Assembly: GCA_030272155.1 (NCBI GenBank)
Contig: CP126201.1
Location: forward strand, 2,950,501 to 3,014,500
Direction: 5' to 3'
Origin: Tetradesmus obliquus
Lineage: Eukaryota; Chlorophyta; Chlorophyceae; Sphaeropleales; Scenedesmaceae
DNA length: 64,000 bases
Part shown: positions 24,964 to 35,957 of the stretch, one piece after another
Numbering within the stretch: position 1 is the first letter of the stretch
How the letters are laid out: each line of letters begins with the position of its first letter
Translations under genes and position numbers: made by a program
Notes under the pieces: model-generated
What the model was told of the DNA's origin: nothing
The model's input: the letters and a program-made list of their open reading frames with translations, nothing else
Database searches by the model: none

Positions 24964-27337
24964 GGGGGCAGCAGCAGCAGAGTGTGGCAGCTACTCTGCG
25001 CTGCAGTAGCACCAGCTATGAGTGCAGAACTGGTGTATACTTGCAGCACGCACAACCTCGTCACCTGACAGCCTCCGTCAAAAGTTCAAATACCCTGCCA
25101 GGCTTCATCTGCACATTCATTCCTTTTCGCACACTTCCCTCACCTGCTCCACCAGGGCCACAGCAGGTGCGTGAGCGAGCACCAAATACATGCCCTAGGT
25201 GCTGTCAAGCTCTTTTTCTCACACTTGCACACCTAGAAACACATCTTCTGTCTTGACTGTGCTGCCAACAACCAGGGCCACAGCACCTGTGTCAGCGAGC
25301 ACGAAAAGTACGCCCTAGGTGCCACCAAGAACATGTCTGCCCACACTTGCACACCTCCTCACACATTTGTTGTACAATCATATCTGCTGTCAACCGCCAG
25401 GGCCACAGCACCTGCGCCAGCGAGCACGAAAAATACGCCCTAGGTGCCACCAAGCCTTTATCATACACTTGCACCCCTGAACCCATGTATTGTACCTTGA
25501 CTGTGCTGCCAACAACCAGGGCCACAGCACCTGTGTCAGCGAGCATGAAAAGTACGCCCTAGGTGCCACTAAGCCCGGCGGCTATGCAGCTCAGGGCTAC
25601 AATGACGGAGCGCAGGCGGCAGCAGCGCCGGCAGCAGCAGCAGCAGGCGGCGAGCAGGAGGTGATCGGGCTGCAGTTTCTGGCAGAGCGGCCGCCGTGGC
25701 GCTGCAGCTGCTGCAACGTGAGCTGCACTAGCCAAGATACACTGCTGGGGCATGCCAGCGGCGTCAAGCACAAGCGCAGGGTGAGTGCAGTTACACGCGT
25801 TGGAAGCTTGGTGTGTTGTTTGTCAGCTGCCGTGGGTGAGCATATGCGCAGGAGTACGGCTATTGCTTAGTGGGTGGGCATTGCAGGCTGGCTGTTACAC
25901 GCGGCACGGGGCGTATGGCTTGACATTGCAGATGTAATGTGGGCATTCCATGCCATGGCGTCAGCCGCACCAGCAGAGATACACTGCTGGGGCATGCCAG
26001 CGGCGTGAAGCGCAAGCGCAGAGTGCATTGACAGAATTAGCTTTGCTGCTGACGCTGCAGGCCCGTGCAGCGCTGGGCCTGACAAACCAGCAGCAGCAGC
26101 AGCCGGCCAATGGTGCAGCAGATGCGGACAAGCAGGCAGATGCCGCAGGCGCTGCTGGTGATGCCAAGCAGGACACACCCGCAGCAGCAGCAGCAGCAGC
26201 AGCAGCAAGTGAAGAGCAGGGTGAGGAGCAGCAGGCCAGCAAGAAGCAGAAGAAGGAGAAGAAAGAAAAGAAGCGGAAGCAGGAGGCAGATGCTGCTGCT
26301 GATGCTAAGCAGGAAGCGCAGCAGCAGCAGGCTGCAGAAACAGATGACAGCAAAAACAGCAAGAAGTCAAAGAAGGAGAAGAAGAACAAGAAACAGGATG
26401 AGGCTGCAGCAGAGCCTGCAGCAGCAACAGCAGCAGCAGCAGCAGAGGAGCAGCCGGAGCAGGAAGCCAGCAAGAAAGACAAGAAGAAGAAGGACAAGAA
26501 CAGCAAGAAGCAGCAGCAGCAGCAGCCGGATCCTGCAGTGCTGCAGCCGCTGCTGAAGGTGGCCCGGAAGAAGCTGAAGAAGAAGGGCAGCATGGCCGTC
26601 AGCAAGCTGCAGGCACTGCTGCAGGAGAATGCAAATGGAGGCTTCAGCACAGAGCTTGTGGAGGCAGTGCAGCAGCAGGTGGGTGGTGATGATAGTTTTG
26701 CGTGATTAAGTGGTGATTGGGTGATGTTTTGGATTAAGTTCGAATTCTTTTTGGGCCTTGCAGAGTCCAGGTTGTGCTCAGCAGTTGATTTGTGTGTCAG
26801 TGGTTGGTGCTGTGTTGGTTCAAAGCAGCTGTAGATGGCTGGCAGGATGAGTGGCCTCCAGTCAGGATAGTCTGGCGCTGGCACACTTGAATGACTGTCT
26901 GGCTATACTGCTACCTTCAACTTGCCTTTATGCCAAGCGGCGCTTCTACGTTTGGAAAGCATATGTATGTTGATGTTGGTGTTCATGGCTGTGTTCCGTG
27001 TCTCACAGCTGCCCAATGATGCTCAGCAAACGTCGCTATACTGAGCCACCCATGAGGATAACTCACACTGTTTTTGCAACCTGAGGGCAGTCTGCTGCGT
27101 GGTCTGAAGTGTCATGTTGTTCAACATGCAATGAACCCCACGTGTGTGCATGCGGTATGCATGCAGCAAGTGGTGGTGTGGCAGCTGCGCACTTAACATG
27201 TTCCCTTTCTCTGTGCACACATGCCACCCTTTCCTTGTGCATGCCAGATATACCACCTGGAAGTCCCAGGTATGAGGTCACAGGGGTTACTTCACAACTT
27301 CACAAGTGATCTGACCTTGCTCCTCTTGCCATGTCTG

Positions 27338-27371
<34 letters not shown>

Positions 27372-27436
27372 AGCTGCTGGGCTCTGGTGAGGTGCAGCTG
27401 AAGGATGCCACACTGCACTGGCAGGCTGCCAACTAA
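24543..27436 (+). CDS. LYAR-type nucleolar zinc-finger protein
   Basis: Predicted nucleolar growth-regulating protein. Exons 24543-24587, 24833-24922, 25520-25780, 26061-26678 and 27374-27436, all phase 0, 358 aa. The start MVWFYCDGCCDTIKK followed by PKLVNHFRMCGG, FTCVDCSRTF and GHSTCVSEHEKY matches the LYAR C2HC finger pair. A later C2H2/U1-like finger (CSCCNVSCTSQDTLLGH, then VKHKRR) is as in plant relatives. The middle is a long Lys/Glu/Gln/Ala-rich nucleolar-type stretch (KKQKKEKKEKKRKQE). The last exon gives GEVQLKDATLHW, resembling the family's C-terminal strand. Exon 4 to the final exon assumes a 695-bp intron; an intermediate exon near 27248 was tested and breaks the frame. Exon 3 has ghost copies on both sides. 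Confidence 0.9.
24665..24742 (+). repeat. CAG then CAC/ACC microsatellite
   Basis: A pure CAG run passes into CACCAC repeats within intron 1 of the LYAR-type gene. It lies about 90 bp before the (CTG)n acceptor tract of exon 2. Confidence 0.95.
25145..25510 (+). repeat. Three ghost copies of the acceptor side of LYAR exon 3
   Basis: Units of about 115-122 bp each contain CCAG|GGCCACAGC, the exon 5' end (GHST C.SEHEKYALGATK) and about 60 bp of intron with CTTGCACACC. Copies start near 25153, 25275 and 25398; the real exon begins at 25520. The outermost copy is the most diverged. Confidence 0.95.
25955..26030 (+). repeat. Ghost copy of the donor side of LYAR exon 3
   Basis: Repeats DTLLGHASGVKRKRR-like sequence, but the donor has changed from GGGTGAGT to GAGTGCAT, so the GT is lost. 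Confidence 0.85.
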
Positions 27437-28923
27437 AGCAACTGAAGCAGCTGTAGCAGCTGCAGCAGCCACAGGTATTTGGAGCTTCAGCTGCTGCCAC
27501 TGACCAGTTGGAGAGCTGCAGGCCAGCCTTCAGAGCTAGCAGCAGAGCAGGCGTCAAAATCAACTCCGGGGGAGAGTGTAAGCGGCGTTCTTGCTAAAGC
27601 TTGATCCACAGCAGGTGCAAAGGCAGCAGAGTGAAAGAGCAGGAGCGCAGCATCCTCAAGCAGCTGCTGCAGCAGGTGCAGCTAGGTGGCTGTAGTATGG
27701 GGCCGACCTTGCAGCAGGGAGTGTGCATGCCGGTATAGTGTGGAAAGAAGCACAAGGCTGCACCCGCACATGTGGAAGCTGTCCTTGGGCAGTACAACTT
27801 CGCATATGCAGCGATCACACAGTCTGCACGCCATGCACTGGTTGGAGCTGGGGAACACGGCTGGAGATCGTTGGGTTGCAGGTGTGCTTTGTAAGCATCC
27901 AGAAGCTGTGTGTCTCTGTCGTGGTGCTGTAACGTGGTGGCCTTTTGGGGGACCACTTCTAGCCATGTGAGTACTCATTATGGTGCCTTATACTTGCAAT
28001 GATTGACCTGCGTGCACGTTATTACCCTTGAATACTGTAACAGTGCTGTTGTGCGTCCAATGTTGTGCAGCTGCAGACATCCTGCTTTTTCAGTTGTGAG
28101 GCGAGCAACTTGACGATATGGTGACCGATAACGTCATCATTCTGACCTTTTATTTGTGGTTTCGTCGCAAAAACGCCAAAATCAATCACCTAACAGCTCA
28201 CCACGCCACCTGTAGGGAATGAAAGTCAGCATGCTCACAGCACAGCACGCAGCGTTACGTGACTTTCGTAAGCACTCATAATGGTACGTGCAAAGCTTAC
28301 GAGTGTTTTACCATGGTTTTATCAGGCACCCTCTGATGGATGAGCCGTGTGACGCACGCAAGAAATAACACACATTCAAAGCATCCGCCGCTCCTTGATG
28401 TTGTGTGATTCCTCTTTTACCGCATGTATTTGATTATTTGGAACTGATTGATGCCGAATTTGCTGCGCGATCAAGCGGCTGATTACGCCAACAGGAACCT
28501 TGGCCACAACGCCTGACTTCTTTTGTCGTATATGTCAGCTAAGCCATGCTAGACGCCTTCATCATATGATCTGAATCATTTCGGACCACGTGTCGTAAAC
28601 TTGCCATCGATGGAGCAGCACTTGCAGGTGATTTGGCAGCCTACAGTACTGCGTTGTGAGAAGGTCCTTACAGGCCACAGCAGCAGAGGCCTGCAGCGCT
28701 CCGCTTTTCAAACTAAATGATCTGTCTTTTTTTGCTTCACCCTGTTTGATAACAAGGCCCTGGATCATGCAAACACTGTGCAAGCAGCCAGCGAAACAGC
28801 AGCAGTGTCCACACTACAGTAGTCCTGCAAGCCCCCAATCAGCCTGCATGGCAACTAAGATCATTGCACTATCATTCATATTGTCTGCTTTGAACGAGAT
28901 GCTGAGGAGTTGCCACACCTGCT
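27437..28923. other. 3' flank of LYAR gene and intergenic DNA
   Basis: It contains TGTAA pentamers (about 27918 and 28036) that could act as chlorophyte polyadenylation signals, the latter inside a dispersed repeat (27925-28045). No gene seen. Confidence 0.5.
27925..28045 (+). repeat. Dispersed repeat, copy A
   Basis: Shares GTGGCC-TTT-GGGGGACCACTTCT and GCCATGTGAGT with copy C (38478-38560), and TTGCAATGAT, GACCT, TTGCACGTT and CCCTTGAATACTG with copy B (35575-35690). It carries a TGTAA. Confidence 0.8.
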
Positions 28924-29303
28924 GTGTGCTTGTGTGCCTGCCTGTGCAGAACAGCAGCCCAGCTGGGGCTCCTGCAAGGCACTCCGCCCCAGCAGAGCAG
29001 TAGCCCCGCGTCTTTCCTGCAAGGCACTTTGCCCAAGCAGAGCAGCAGCCCTGCCTTGTTCCTGCAAGGCACTTCACCCCAACACAGCAGCAACAGCAAC
29101 TCTGCCCCGTTCCTGCAAGGCACCATACCCCAGCACAGCAGCAACAGCCCTGCCTCGTTCCTGCAAGGCACTCTGCCCCAGCAAAGCAGCACCAGCCTTG
29201 TATCGCTCCTGCAAGGCACCTTACCTCATCAGCTGCAGCAGCTTCTGGCCAAGCTGCTTCGGCATGAGCAGCATAGCAGGCCCTCACCCATTCTCAACAC
29301 AGC

Positions 29304-29345
<42 letters not shown>

Positions 29346-30947
29346 CAGCCCTACCTCCGTACACGATCTACCTCAAGCCCTGCTGGTGGAAGTGCTGCGT
29401 CACGTGCAGCTGCAGGAACGCCTCGGCTCCTGCAGCTTAGTATGCAGTGCATGGCGAGCAGCAGCGCCAGCAGCGACAAGTGCAGTGAGCATCAGGCTGG
29501 ATGGATATTCCAGTGATGAAGAAGAGGCTGATGAAGGATGGGATTGTGCGGGTGAGGCAGCAGAGAAGGTGCTGGCTAGCAGCAGCAGCTTGCCCTGCTT
29601 CCAGCAATGGCTGGATGCACGTGGATCTGCAGCAGTAGCACACCTGAGCGTGAAAGCTGCAGCAGCTCTTAGGTTCAACGGCACGCCAGTGCTGCAGCTG
29701 CCGTTTGGCAAGCTGCAACGCCTGCAAAGCCTCACATGCTGCACCATGTGGCTACAGGAGCAGCAGCAGCACCAGCTGGAGTCCCTGCCATCTTTATGCA
29801 CCAGCAATGCTGCTGCTGACGCCAGCAGCAGCAGCAGCAGCACCGGGAGCAGCAACAGTAGCAGCAGCAGCAGCACGGCCCCGCTGCAGGCGTCACTGTG
29901 CAGCCTCACGCGCCTGACCTCCCTGCGGCTATGGCAGACAAATTACTGCTGCAGCGGGGGCCTGGCTGCCCTGTCTACGCTGACTGGGCTACAGCAGCTG
30001 CAGCTGTTGTGCGTATATACACGCCACTCTGGCCAGCAGCGGTGGCAGGATGGCCCTCTTCAGGAGATCACCTACTTGTCGCTGCTTACGCAGGTGACGC
30101 GCCTTGACCTAGATACGGAGTGTTCAGCGCGCTGCAGCAGCTGCAGGTGCTCAACCTGCAAGGGGGCGGAAGTTGGCCGTTCAGCTTGAATTTGCTGCAG
30201 CAGCTGCCACTCTCCATTACGCACCTGGTGCTGAAAGGCCACTTTGAAGAGCCTTTCAGCATCAGCATGGTGCCGGCACTAGCGCAGCTGTCAGGCCTAC
30301 AGCACCTAGACATCTCCCAGCCTGTTTTTGAAAGGAGTGACTGGCCGGATGGTGATGTGTGTGGTGGCATCGAGGTTGACTTCTTAGCTAGCATGCAGAA
30401 TCTGGGCCAACTGCAGGTGCTGCGCTTGCAGGGCAGCCTGTGCCGCAACACAGTGCCTGCACTGCTGGGTGTGATGCCTCGCTTGACAAGCCTGGTGGAA
30501 CTTCTTGTCACAGGTCATGACAGCGACGAGGATAACATGCCGCAGCCTGTGAGGGATGTGACCAAGTACTCTGCGCTGCTGTCGGCAGCTGCTCACCTGA
30601 CATCCTTCAGTTTGACTAGCGGCGAGTCATGCATGCTGCCGGCTGGCTGTGGGAAGCACATGTTTCCCGCTGGAAAGCAGCTGCAGCTGGGACCGCTGTG
30701 TGCTGTCTTTGCGGATATGGGAGGTTATGAGCATAAGATGTACTTTGCGGGATAGCAGCATAATGGCATTGCAGCTCCTGACGCATGCTTTGGTGCTGGC
30801 GATGTTGCGCGCCTGGTGTGCTGCTGCCCAGGCTTAGAGAGGCTGTGGATACCTGCCCTAGTGCAGCCGGGTGTCGATGTGAGCCCGCGCAGCATGGCTG
30901 CGAAGCACAGACGCGACGTAAATCCAGCACCAGAAGTTTACATGTAA
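28924..30947 (+). pseudogene. Decayed F-box/LRR protein gene
   Basis: The first frame (28924-30189) encodes a Ser/Gln-rich repeat region, a Gln run, then an F-box-like segment (VHDLPQALLVEVLRHV; CSLVCSAWRAAA) and leucine-rich repeats (LCSLTRLTSLRLWQ; LSTLTGLQQLQLL). At about 30094-30140 the LRR sense moves to another frame (FSALQQLQVLNLQGGG), which continues to an in-frame TAG at 30753. LRR-like sense resumes in the same frame (DVARLVCCCPGLERLW; QPGVDVSP) and stops at 30947. A GT-AG stretch of 44 or 47 nt at 30094 could be a tiny intron that restores the frame, but LRR residues are lost if it is removed. A 1-nt deletion plus a nonsense mutation is the simpler reading. When intact it would have been a substrate-recruiting ubiquitin-ligase subunit. 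The start is uncertain. Confidence 0.7.
28972..29255 (+). repeat. Six coding tandem units of 45-51 bp
   Basis: Each unit begins CCTGCAAGGCAC and encodes FLQGTLPQQSSSPAS-like peptides in the N-terminal part of the F-box/LRR frame. Length differences are multiples of three. Confidence 0.92.
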
Positions 30948-32039
30948 TTAAGTCTTAATATCCGTTTGATTAGATGCTTCGAGCTCTGTTCAGGCATGGG
31001 TAGGCTTCGAGCAGCAGCATGCTACAGCTGTTGGGTCTGCAGGAAGTGCGGCCGCGTAACGGGCGCCATTAGCCTTGCGTGCGTACAATAAGGTATGAAC
31101 AGCAATCGATATAGCTATGTACACGACGTGCCAGGCAGGCCTGCCTGGGCATCGGCTCAAGCAGCACAGCTTGTGCTGATCGCGCACTCAGCTGCTCAAC
31201 AGCGCTCTGCCATTCAAGGGTGTGTGTCTGCTTTACACCCAAGTCACCATGATGTAGATGAGTAGACTGATCGCTTGAGGCGAAGCACTCATTCTGTGCA
31301 GCTGTACGTGCACTGTGCGCTTGTGTAGCTAGGTCAGTGGCTCATACAGGCCTTATAGTCCTGCCAGCTGAGCTCAGCTCGAGTGATCATTTACGACTGC
31401 TTTCAAGACATGAGTGTCTTCAGATTCTCACCAAACATCATTTGATGCTTGCTGAATAGTCGAAATATTTGCATCAAGCAAAATGGGATTGCTGTTGTAG
31501 TACCTCTGCAGTCAGTACTCACACCAGGCAGCAATCCGTAGTGCACCAGGACATGCCCACCCGAGCCCACCAGCTACCTGGTGAATACACATTGAGGACG
31601 GTTGCAGGAGTTGTATCAATGTTTCAATTGCAGGCAGGTCTCTGGCCACATTCGTGCCTTGGGTCCGAAAAACCCCGAACTCCATCCAACTAACAGCCTC
31701 ACTTTCTTGCCACTATCTGTTCCAATTGCACAAACAAACATTGACACTGCCTGCAAACGCACTGCCACGGCACAGAAGCACATTGAGCATTCTTGCTTGG
31801 AACGATCCGAAACGCTCGCAGGCGCTTGCAAGCATTGTTGAAAGAATCATTGAGGCCGAAGAGCTGCGCACTGTCTTTGGACGCGACGCTCGCAAGGTCT
31901 GAGAAAGCTGAGCTTATTCATATTGAAAGCTGGGCTTATCCATAGAAAGCTGAGCTTATCCATATCGCAGGAGCCGTGAATTACTTGTTGGATTTGAGCA
32001 AGATGCACCCGATATGCTGCTGCTTGCTGCAGGGAGAAC
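30948..32039. other. Intergenic, possible 5' exon at right end
   Basis: Mostly nothing. The frame ending at about 31896 (KRSQALASIVERIIEAEELR) looks coding, with helix-like periodicity, and could be an upstream exon of the next gene, but I could not prove a splice. Three 24-bp AAAGCTGAGCTTAT-type units lie at 31905-31972. Confidence 0.4.
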
Positions 32040-35000
32040 ATGTCTACAACACCCGAGGCAATAGAGCGGAAGCAAGTCGCCAAAGAGACGGAGGTGGAGC
32101 GTGTGAAGAAGCAGCTAGAGGATGCTATTGGAGATCGGGATCGGGAGTTGCTGCTGCGGCAGGAGCTGGCAGCACTGCGGCAGGAGCTGGCAGCACTGCA
32201 GCAGGAGAAGGTGCTGCTCATGCAGCAGCAGGCAGGTGCGGCTGGGTCGCAACATTCTTGACAACCTACATCAGCTGCTATTCAAGCAAGCTTGCAGCAA
32301 CCATGGAGAGCAGCATTTCCCAGCTACCAGCAGTGCTACTGCATGCACCCACATGCCACTGTGCTTTCATGCTCCAAGCTTCTTTGTTTGATCCTTTGCT
32401 GAGTACCTTGCCCGTGTGTCCTGCTTGCATGTACTCTTCATGGCTCCCACCCGGCTTCTTCTCTCCTCTCTACAGCAGCAGCAGGTGAGTCATGCATGTG
32501 CTTGCAAGGCGGCCAAACATGCATGGCCTGCCACTGTGTGTGGAGCAGCCGCCAAAACCCATGCCCCAGCAGTCCTGCTAATTAAGAACACCGCATGCAG
32601 CACCACCTGGCGCATGGTAGCTACCATCATGCTAATCTGCAACTGATTAGAATCAGCGAGGCATCTGAGATTCAGATCCATGTGAAGGACTTTGCTGCAG
32701 CCAGCTTTGTTGCAGCAAGTTGTTGCAACACTTTGCACTCCACTTGTTGCATGCAAGAGTGCCACACACACTGCGCACAGGCTGATATGTGTGCACTCTA
32801 CGCTGCCAAAAGACAACACAAGAGTGCCACATTATCATCCTGCACTCCTGAATACATGCATACAGTAATGCTCGTTGCATACAACACTGATGTCGGCCTG
32901 TGCTGCTCTGCTCTGCCCTGCCCTGCTCCTGTGCATGCGCTATCAACTGCCATTCCTTGGTGGCCCGTGCTTCACCACAACAGCACCAGGTGAGCGTTGG
33001 AGTTGCATGCATTGGTGGAATGTTAGCATGCAGTTAGCCGCCTGTGGCACATGCTAGCAGTTGCTGAAACTCTCCTGCACGAGTACTTGCTGGTCCCATG
33101 GAAGGGGTTTCTGCAGCTTGAGCTGCCACAACAGCATGGAGAAGTCTATGAATCCATTGATTGTGCAAGCTGGGTTATCACATGCTGCACGTGCCCACCA
33201 AGCAGTGCTCTGCTAGGGCGTGCTGGCAGCCACCTGCCAGAGCAGTGTCATGGGGCATACTTTGAACACTTCCACAATACAAGGCAGCCCCTGCACCACC
33301 ATCCTGCATGCTCCTGTGTGCTGCATGCCACTGGGCTTTCATGCTGCAAGCTTCTTTGTTTGACCTTTTGCTGAACATGGCCCTGCCCGCGTGTCCTTCT
33401 TGCATGTGCTCTTCACGGCTTCCCACCTGGCTTCTTCTCTTGTCCCTGCAGCAGCAGCAGCAGGTGAGTCATGCATGTGCTTGCGATGGTGCTTGTGGCA
33501 AGGCTGCCAAACCAGCATTGCTTGCCACTGTGTGTGAAGCAGCCGTGCAACCCCATGCAACTGCAGTCCTGATTCTCAGGCGCACTAAATGTTGGCAGCC
33601 AGTTTTATGTATGTCTGCTAGCAAGCAGCATTAGCAAGGCATGTAAGGCTTTGCAAAACCAAGTGAAGACTTTGCAACAGCCGGCTTTGTTGCAGCAATG
33701 TAAAACATGCAGCAGTACACAAGCATGCAGCACAGCTGCTCGTTGCTCAAAGTCTATTCAACTGCCCTTTCCCCCCTACATTCTTCCCTGTTTTAGTTAA
33801 GCTTGCTGTGGTGGGTCCGTTTTCAGGTGACCAAGTGGAGGAGCTGAAAGCCAGGGTTACTGCCTTGGAGACACAGCTAGGTGGGTGCAAGCTCGCAGCA
33901 CATTGCTGGAGTTTCTGGGGCTGGTGGTAATGAGAATTGTAGAGATGGCAGCAGAATGATGTTGGCATGCATCACCTACACATGTGGCACAGTTTGCTTG
34001 CACTGATTTGCTTTTGGTCAGCAGTGTTCTTGGGTGGCAGTGTGGCAGGGCAAGCACGTGCTGTTCATACGTAACAAAAACCCCTGCCGTGTGGCGGCAA
34101 TGATGGATGTGCATCAGACTGTGGCCTTAGGAGTCAAAATGCCTTGAGGCATTCACTCTCATGCTGTTGCTGTGTGCTGTGCTTCTACACGGAACCTGCG
34201 TGCCCTTGCATGTTCCGACAAAAATCACCCTGTCTGCGTGTTTTTAACCACCAGGTGAGCAAGGGACTGATCAGCCCCATGACAGGATGCAGCTTAGTGA
34301 CCAGCTGGCATTCAAGCTGCGTGTTTGGTGAGTTGTATGAGCAAGCGTTTATGTGCAACAACACAACATTCAACGTTTGCAGGCCATGCTTGTTACATGC
34401 CCCCAATCCAGTAGCAGCTTGCTCTTGCTTTCAATATCAGCTGACTGGAAACATGTGTCAGTTGGTCGTCCATGAACTGCTGACTTCCTTCTCACATGTT
34501 GTACTTTATACTTGTTCATGCTTCCACGTCGTTCACCCAGTTTCTTGCCTCATCTTTTGCACCCCCCCCCCCCCCCCCTTGCTTGCACAGAGCATGTAGC
34601 GAAAAGGCCGAGGCACACAAATCCTCTGGAAGTTGCCGAGCCAGCGGTCTGGCTCATCCTTGGCGACCCAGAAGCTGAGCAGAAGCTGGATCAGCAGCAT
34701 CCCCAGCCTCAGTGCGGTGCTAGCAGTAGACAGACTGACAGTGGTGGCAACAGTGGTGGCGGCAGTGGCAGTGATGGGGGATCCCTGGATCAAACTTCCA
34801 GGAGCCATGGCCTCACAGCCAAGTCCTCTGTAGGCGTAGCGGCTCTTGTGGGCCCCCGTGTTGCACTGACAGCATTGCACAACCTGCCCTTGGGCAGTGC
34901 CGTTGGCTACACAGGGCAGCTTGTGCAACCCCGCAGTGCCGCCGCTGGAAGCAGCAAGCTGGGGTTCACTGTGGTGAATACTTACCCAACAAAGGACTTG

Positions 35001-35450
35001 GCTGTTCTGTCAGTCTTTCACATTGAGCAACAGCAGCAGCAACAGCAACAGCAGCAGCAGGAGTCTCCTCGGGGTTGGTTTACGCTCTATGATGGAGATG
35101 TACAAGGTCTTGTGGGCACCACGCTCTGGCTAGTGACATACCACCTTGCCTTGCAGCCAAGCTTGCCTGAATTTGACACAGGCTTAGGCCTGATGCGTGC
35201 TCACCCAATCAAAGTATGCGGCAAGGGAGAAAAGCTGTTGTACAGCGCGACAACGTACAAGGGTGACAGTGGCAGCCCATTGCTGACAGCTGATGGGGAC
35301 ATTGTAGGCCTGCATGTTGAAGGTGTAGATGCCATGTCAGAGAGCGTGCAGCTTACAGAGGCTGAGCTCTTGAGTGTCGAGAAGCAGCAGCTGTGCCTTG
35401 CTTCTTTGCTAGGTGAGAGCATGAGGGAGCAGTTGCGGCAGCACCGGTAG
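32040..35450 (+). CDS. Coiled coil plus trypsin-like serine protease
   Basis: Exons 32040-32235, 33827-33880 and 34591-35450, all joined in phase 1, giving 369 aa. The N-terminal 90 residues form a strong heptad coiled coil (VERVKKQLEDAIGDRDREL; RQELAALRQELAALQQEK; VEELKARVTALETQL). A Ser/Gly linker follows, then a chymotrypsin-fold protease with the triad in order: His in VALTALHNLP, Asp in TYPTKDLAVLS, Ser in YKGDSGSPLL, plus DGDIVGLHVEG. A Gln run interrupts the loop after the Asp strand. No signal peptide is seen, so a cytosolic or organelle role is possible. Substrate unknown. The first intron (1.6 kb) holds a 975-bp tandem duplication; the second ends in a run of 17 C. An additional upstream exon is possible. 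Confidence 0.82.
32340..33740 (+). repeat. About 975-bp duplication inside intron 1
   Basis: Segment 32340-32720 and segment 33315-33700 align with the same order of landmarks: GCTTTCATGCT-CAAGCTTC, CTTCTTCTC, ACAG or GCAG then (CAG)3, GTGAGTCATGCATGTGC, GCAGTCCTG and GCTTTGTTGCAGCAA. In both copies (CAG)3 sits exactly between an acceptor-like and a donor-like site. Confidence 0.85.
34562..34578 (+). repeat. Run of 17 C in an acceptor tract
   Basis: A pure C run directly followed by TTGCTTGCACAG, the acceptor of protease exon 3. It acts as the pyrimidine tract and is prone to length error. Confidence 0.95.
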
Positions 35451-35957
35451 AGGCAGACACGCCTGTTCTTTGCGCTGGCTGCATCATTTTGGCGCATGTG
35501 TACGTGATTGTCATATGTTGAAACGTTATCTAGAGAGAGAGAGAGAGAGAAAAGTACATGACTTTACCATTACTGGGTCCCCCTACCACTCATTATGCTG
35601 CATTGTACTTGCAATGATAGACCTACTTGCACGTTGTACCAATTGAATATTGACCTGCTTGCACGTTGTAACCCTTGAATACTGCTAGGGCTTAAGGTGG
35701 TGGTGCAGTCTGGACTTACCTGTTGCATCGGAACACGTAAAAGCGCATTACATTTGGTTCAGAAATATTGTTCAGGCGACCGAACTGCGACGAGGGGCAT
35801 CAGACGCATCCGGTGTTGTCGTGTGAAAGTAGCGATGCAGCTTGAGGAGCACTTTAATATGCTAACTAAGGACGTTCAACGACTTTAATGAACCGACAGC
35901 AGCTAGGGAACCACAAGGAGCAAGCAGCAGCAGAAAGCAAGCAGTAGCAGCACACCA
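35451..35957. other. Intergenic
   Basis: Holds a short (GA)n run (35532-35550) and dispersed repeat copy B with a TGTAA at about 35668, a plausible polyadenylation signal for the protease gene. Confidence 0.5.
35575..35690 (+). repeat. Dispersed repeat, copy B
   Basis: Related to the right half of copy A (27925-28045). It contains the internal unit GACCTNCTTGCACGTTGTA twice and ends CCCTTGAATACTG. Confidence 0.75.

Noticed and set aside
25961..26884. Minus-strand ORF of 307 codons rich in Phe, Ser and Cys
   Set aside because: Shadow of the Lys/Glu/Gln-rich LYAR exon 4.
27248..27269. Extra small LYAR exon (IYHLEVP)
   Set aside because: Its donor leaves phase 1, which puts the last exon out of frame with an early stop; skipping it gives a clean join.
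31602..31841. Zinc-knuckle-like CFNCRQVSGH
   Set aside because: Spacing does not fit the CX2CX4HX4C knuckle and the rest of the frame is not retroelement-like.
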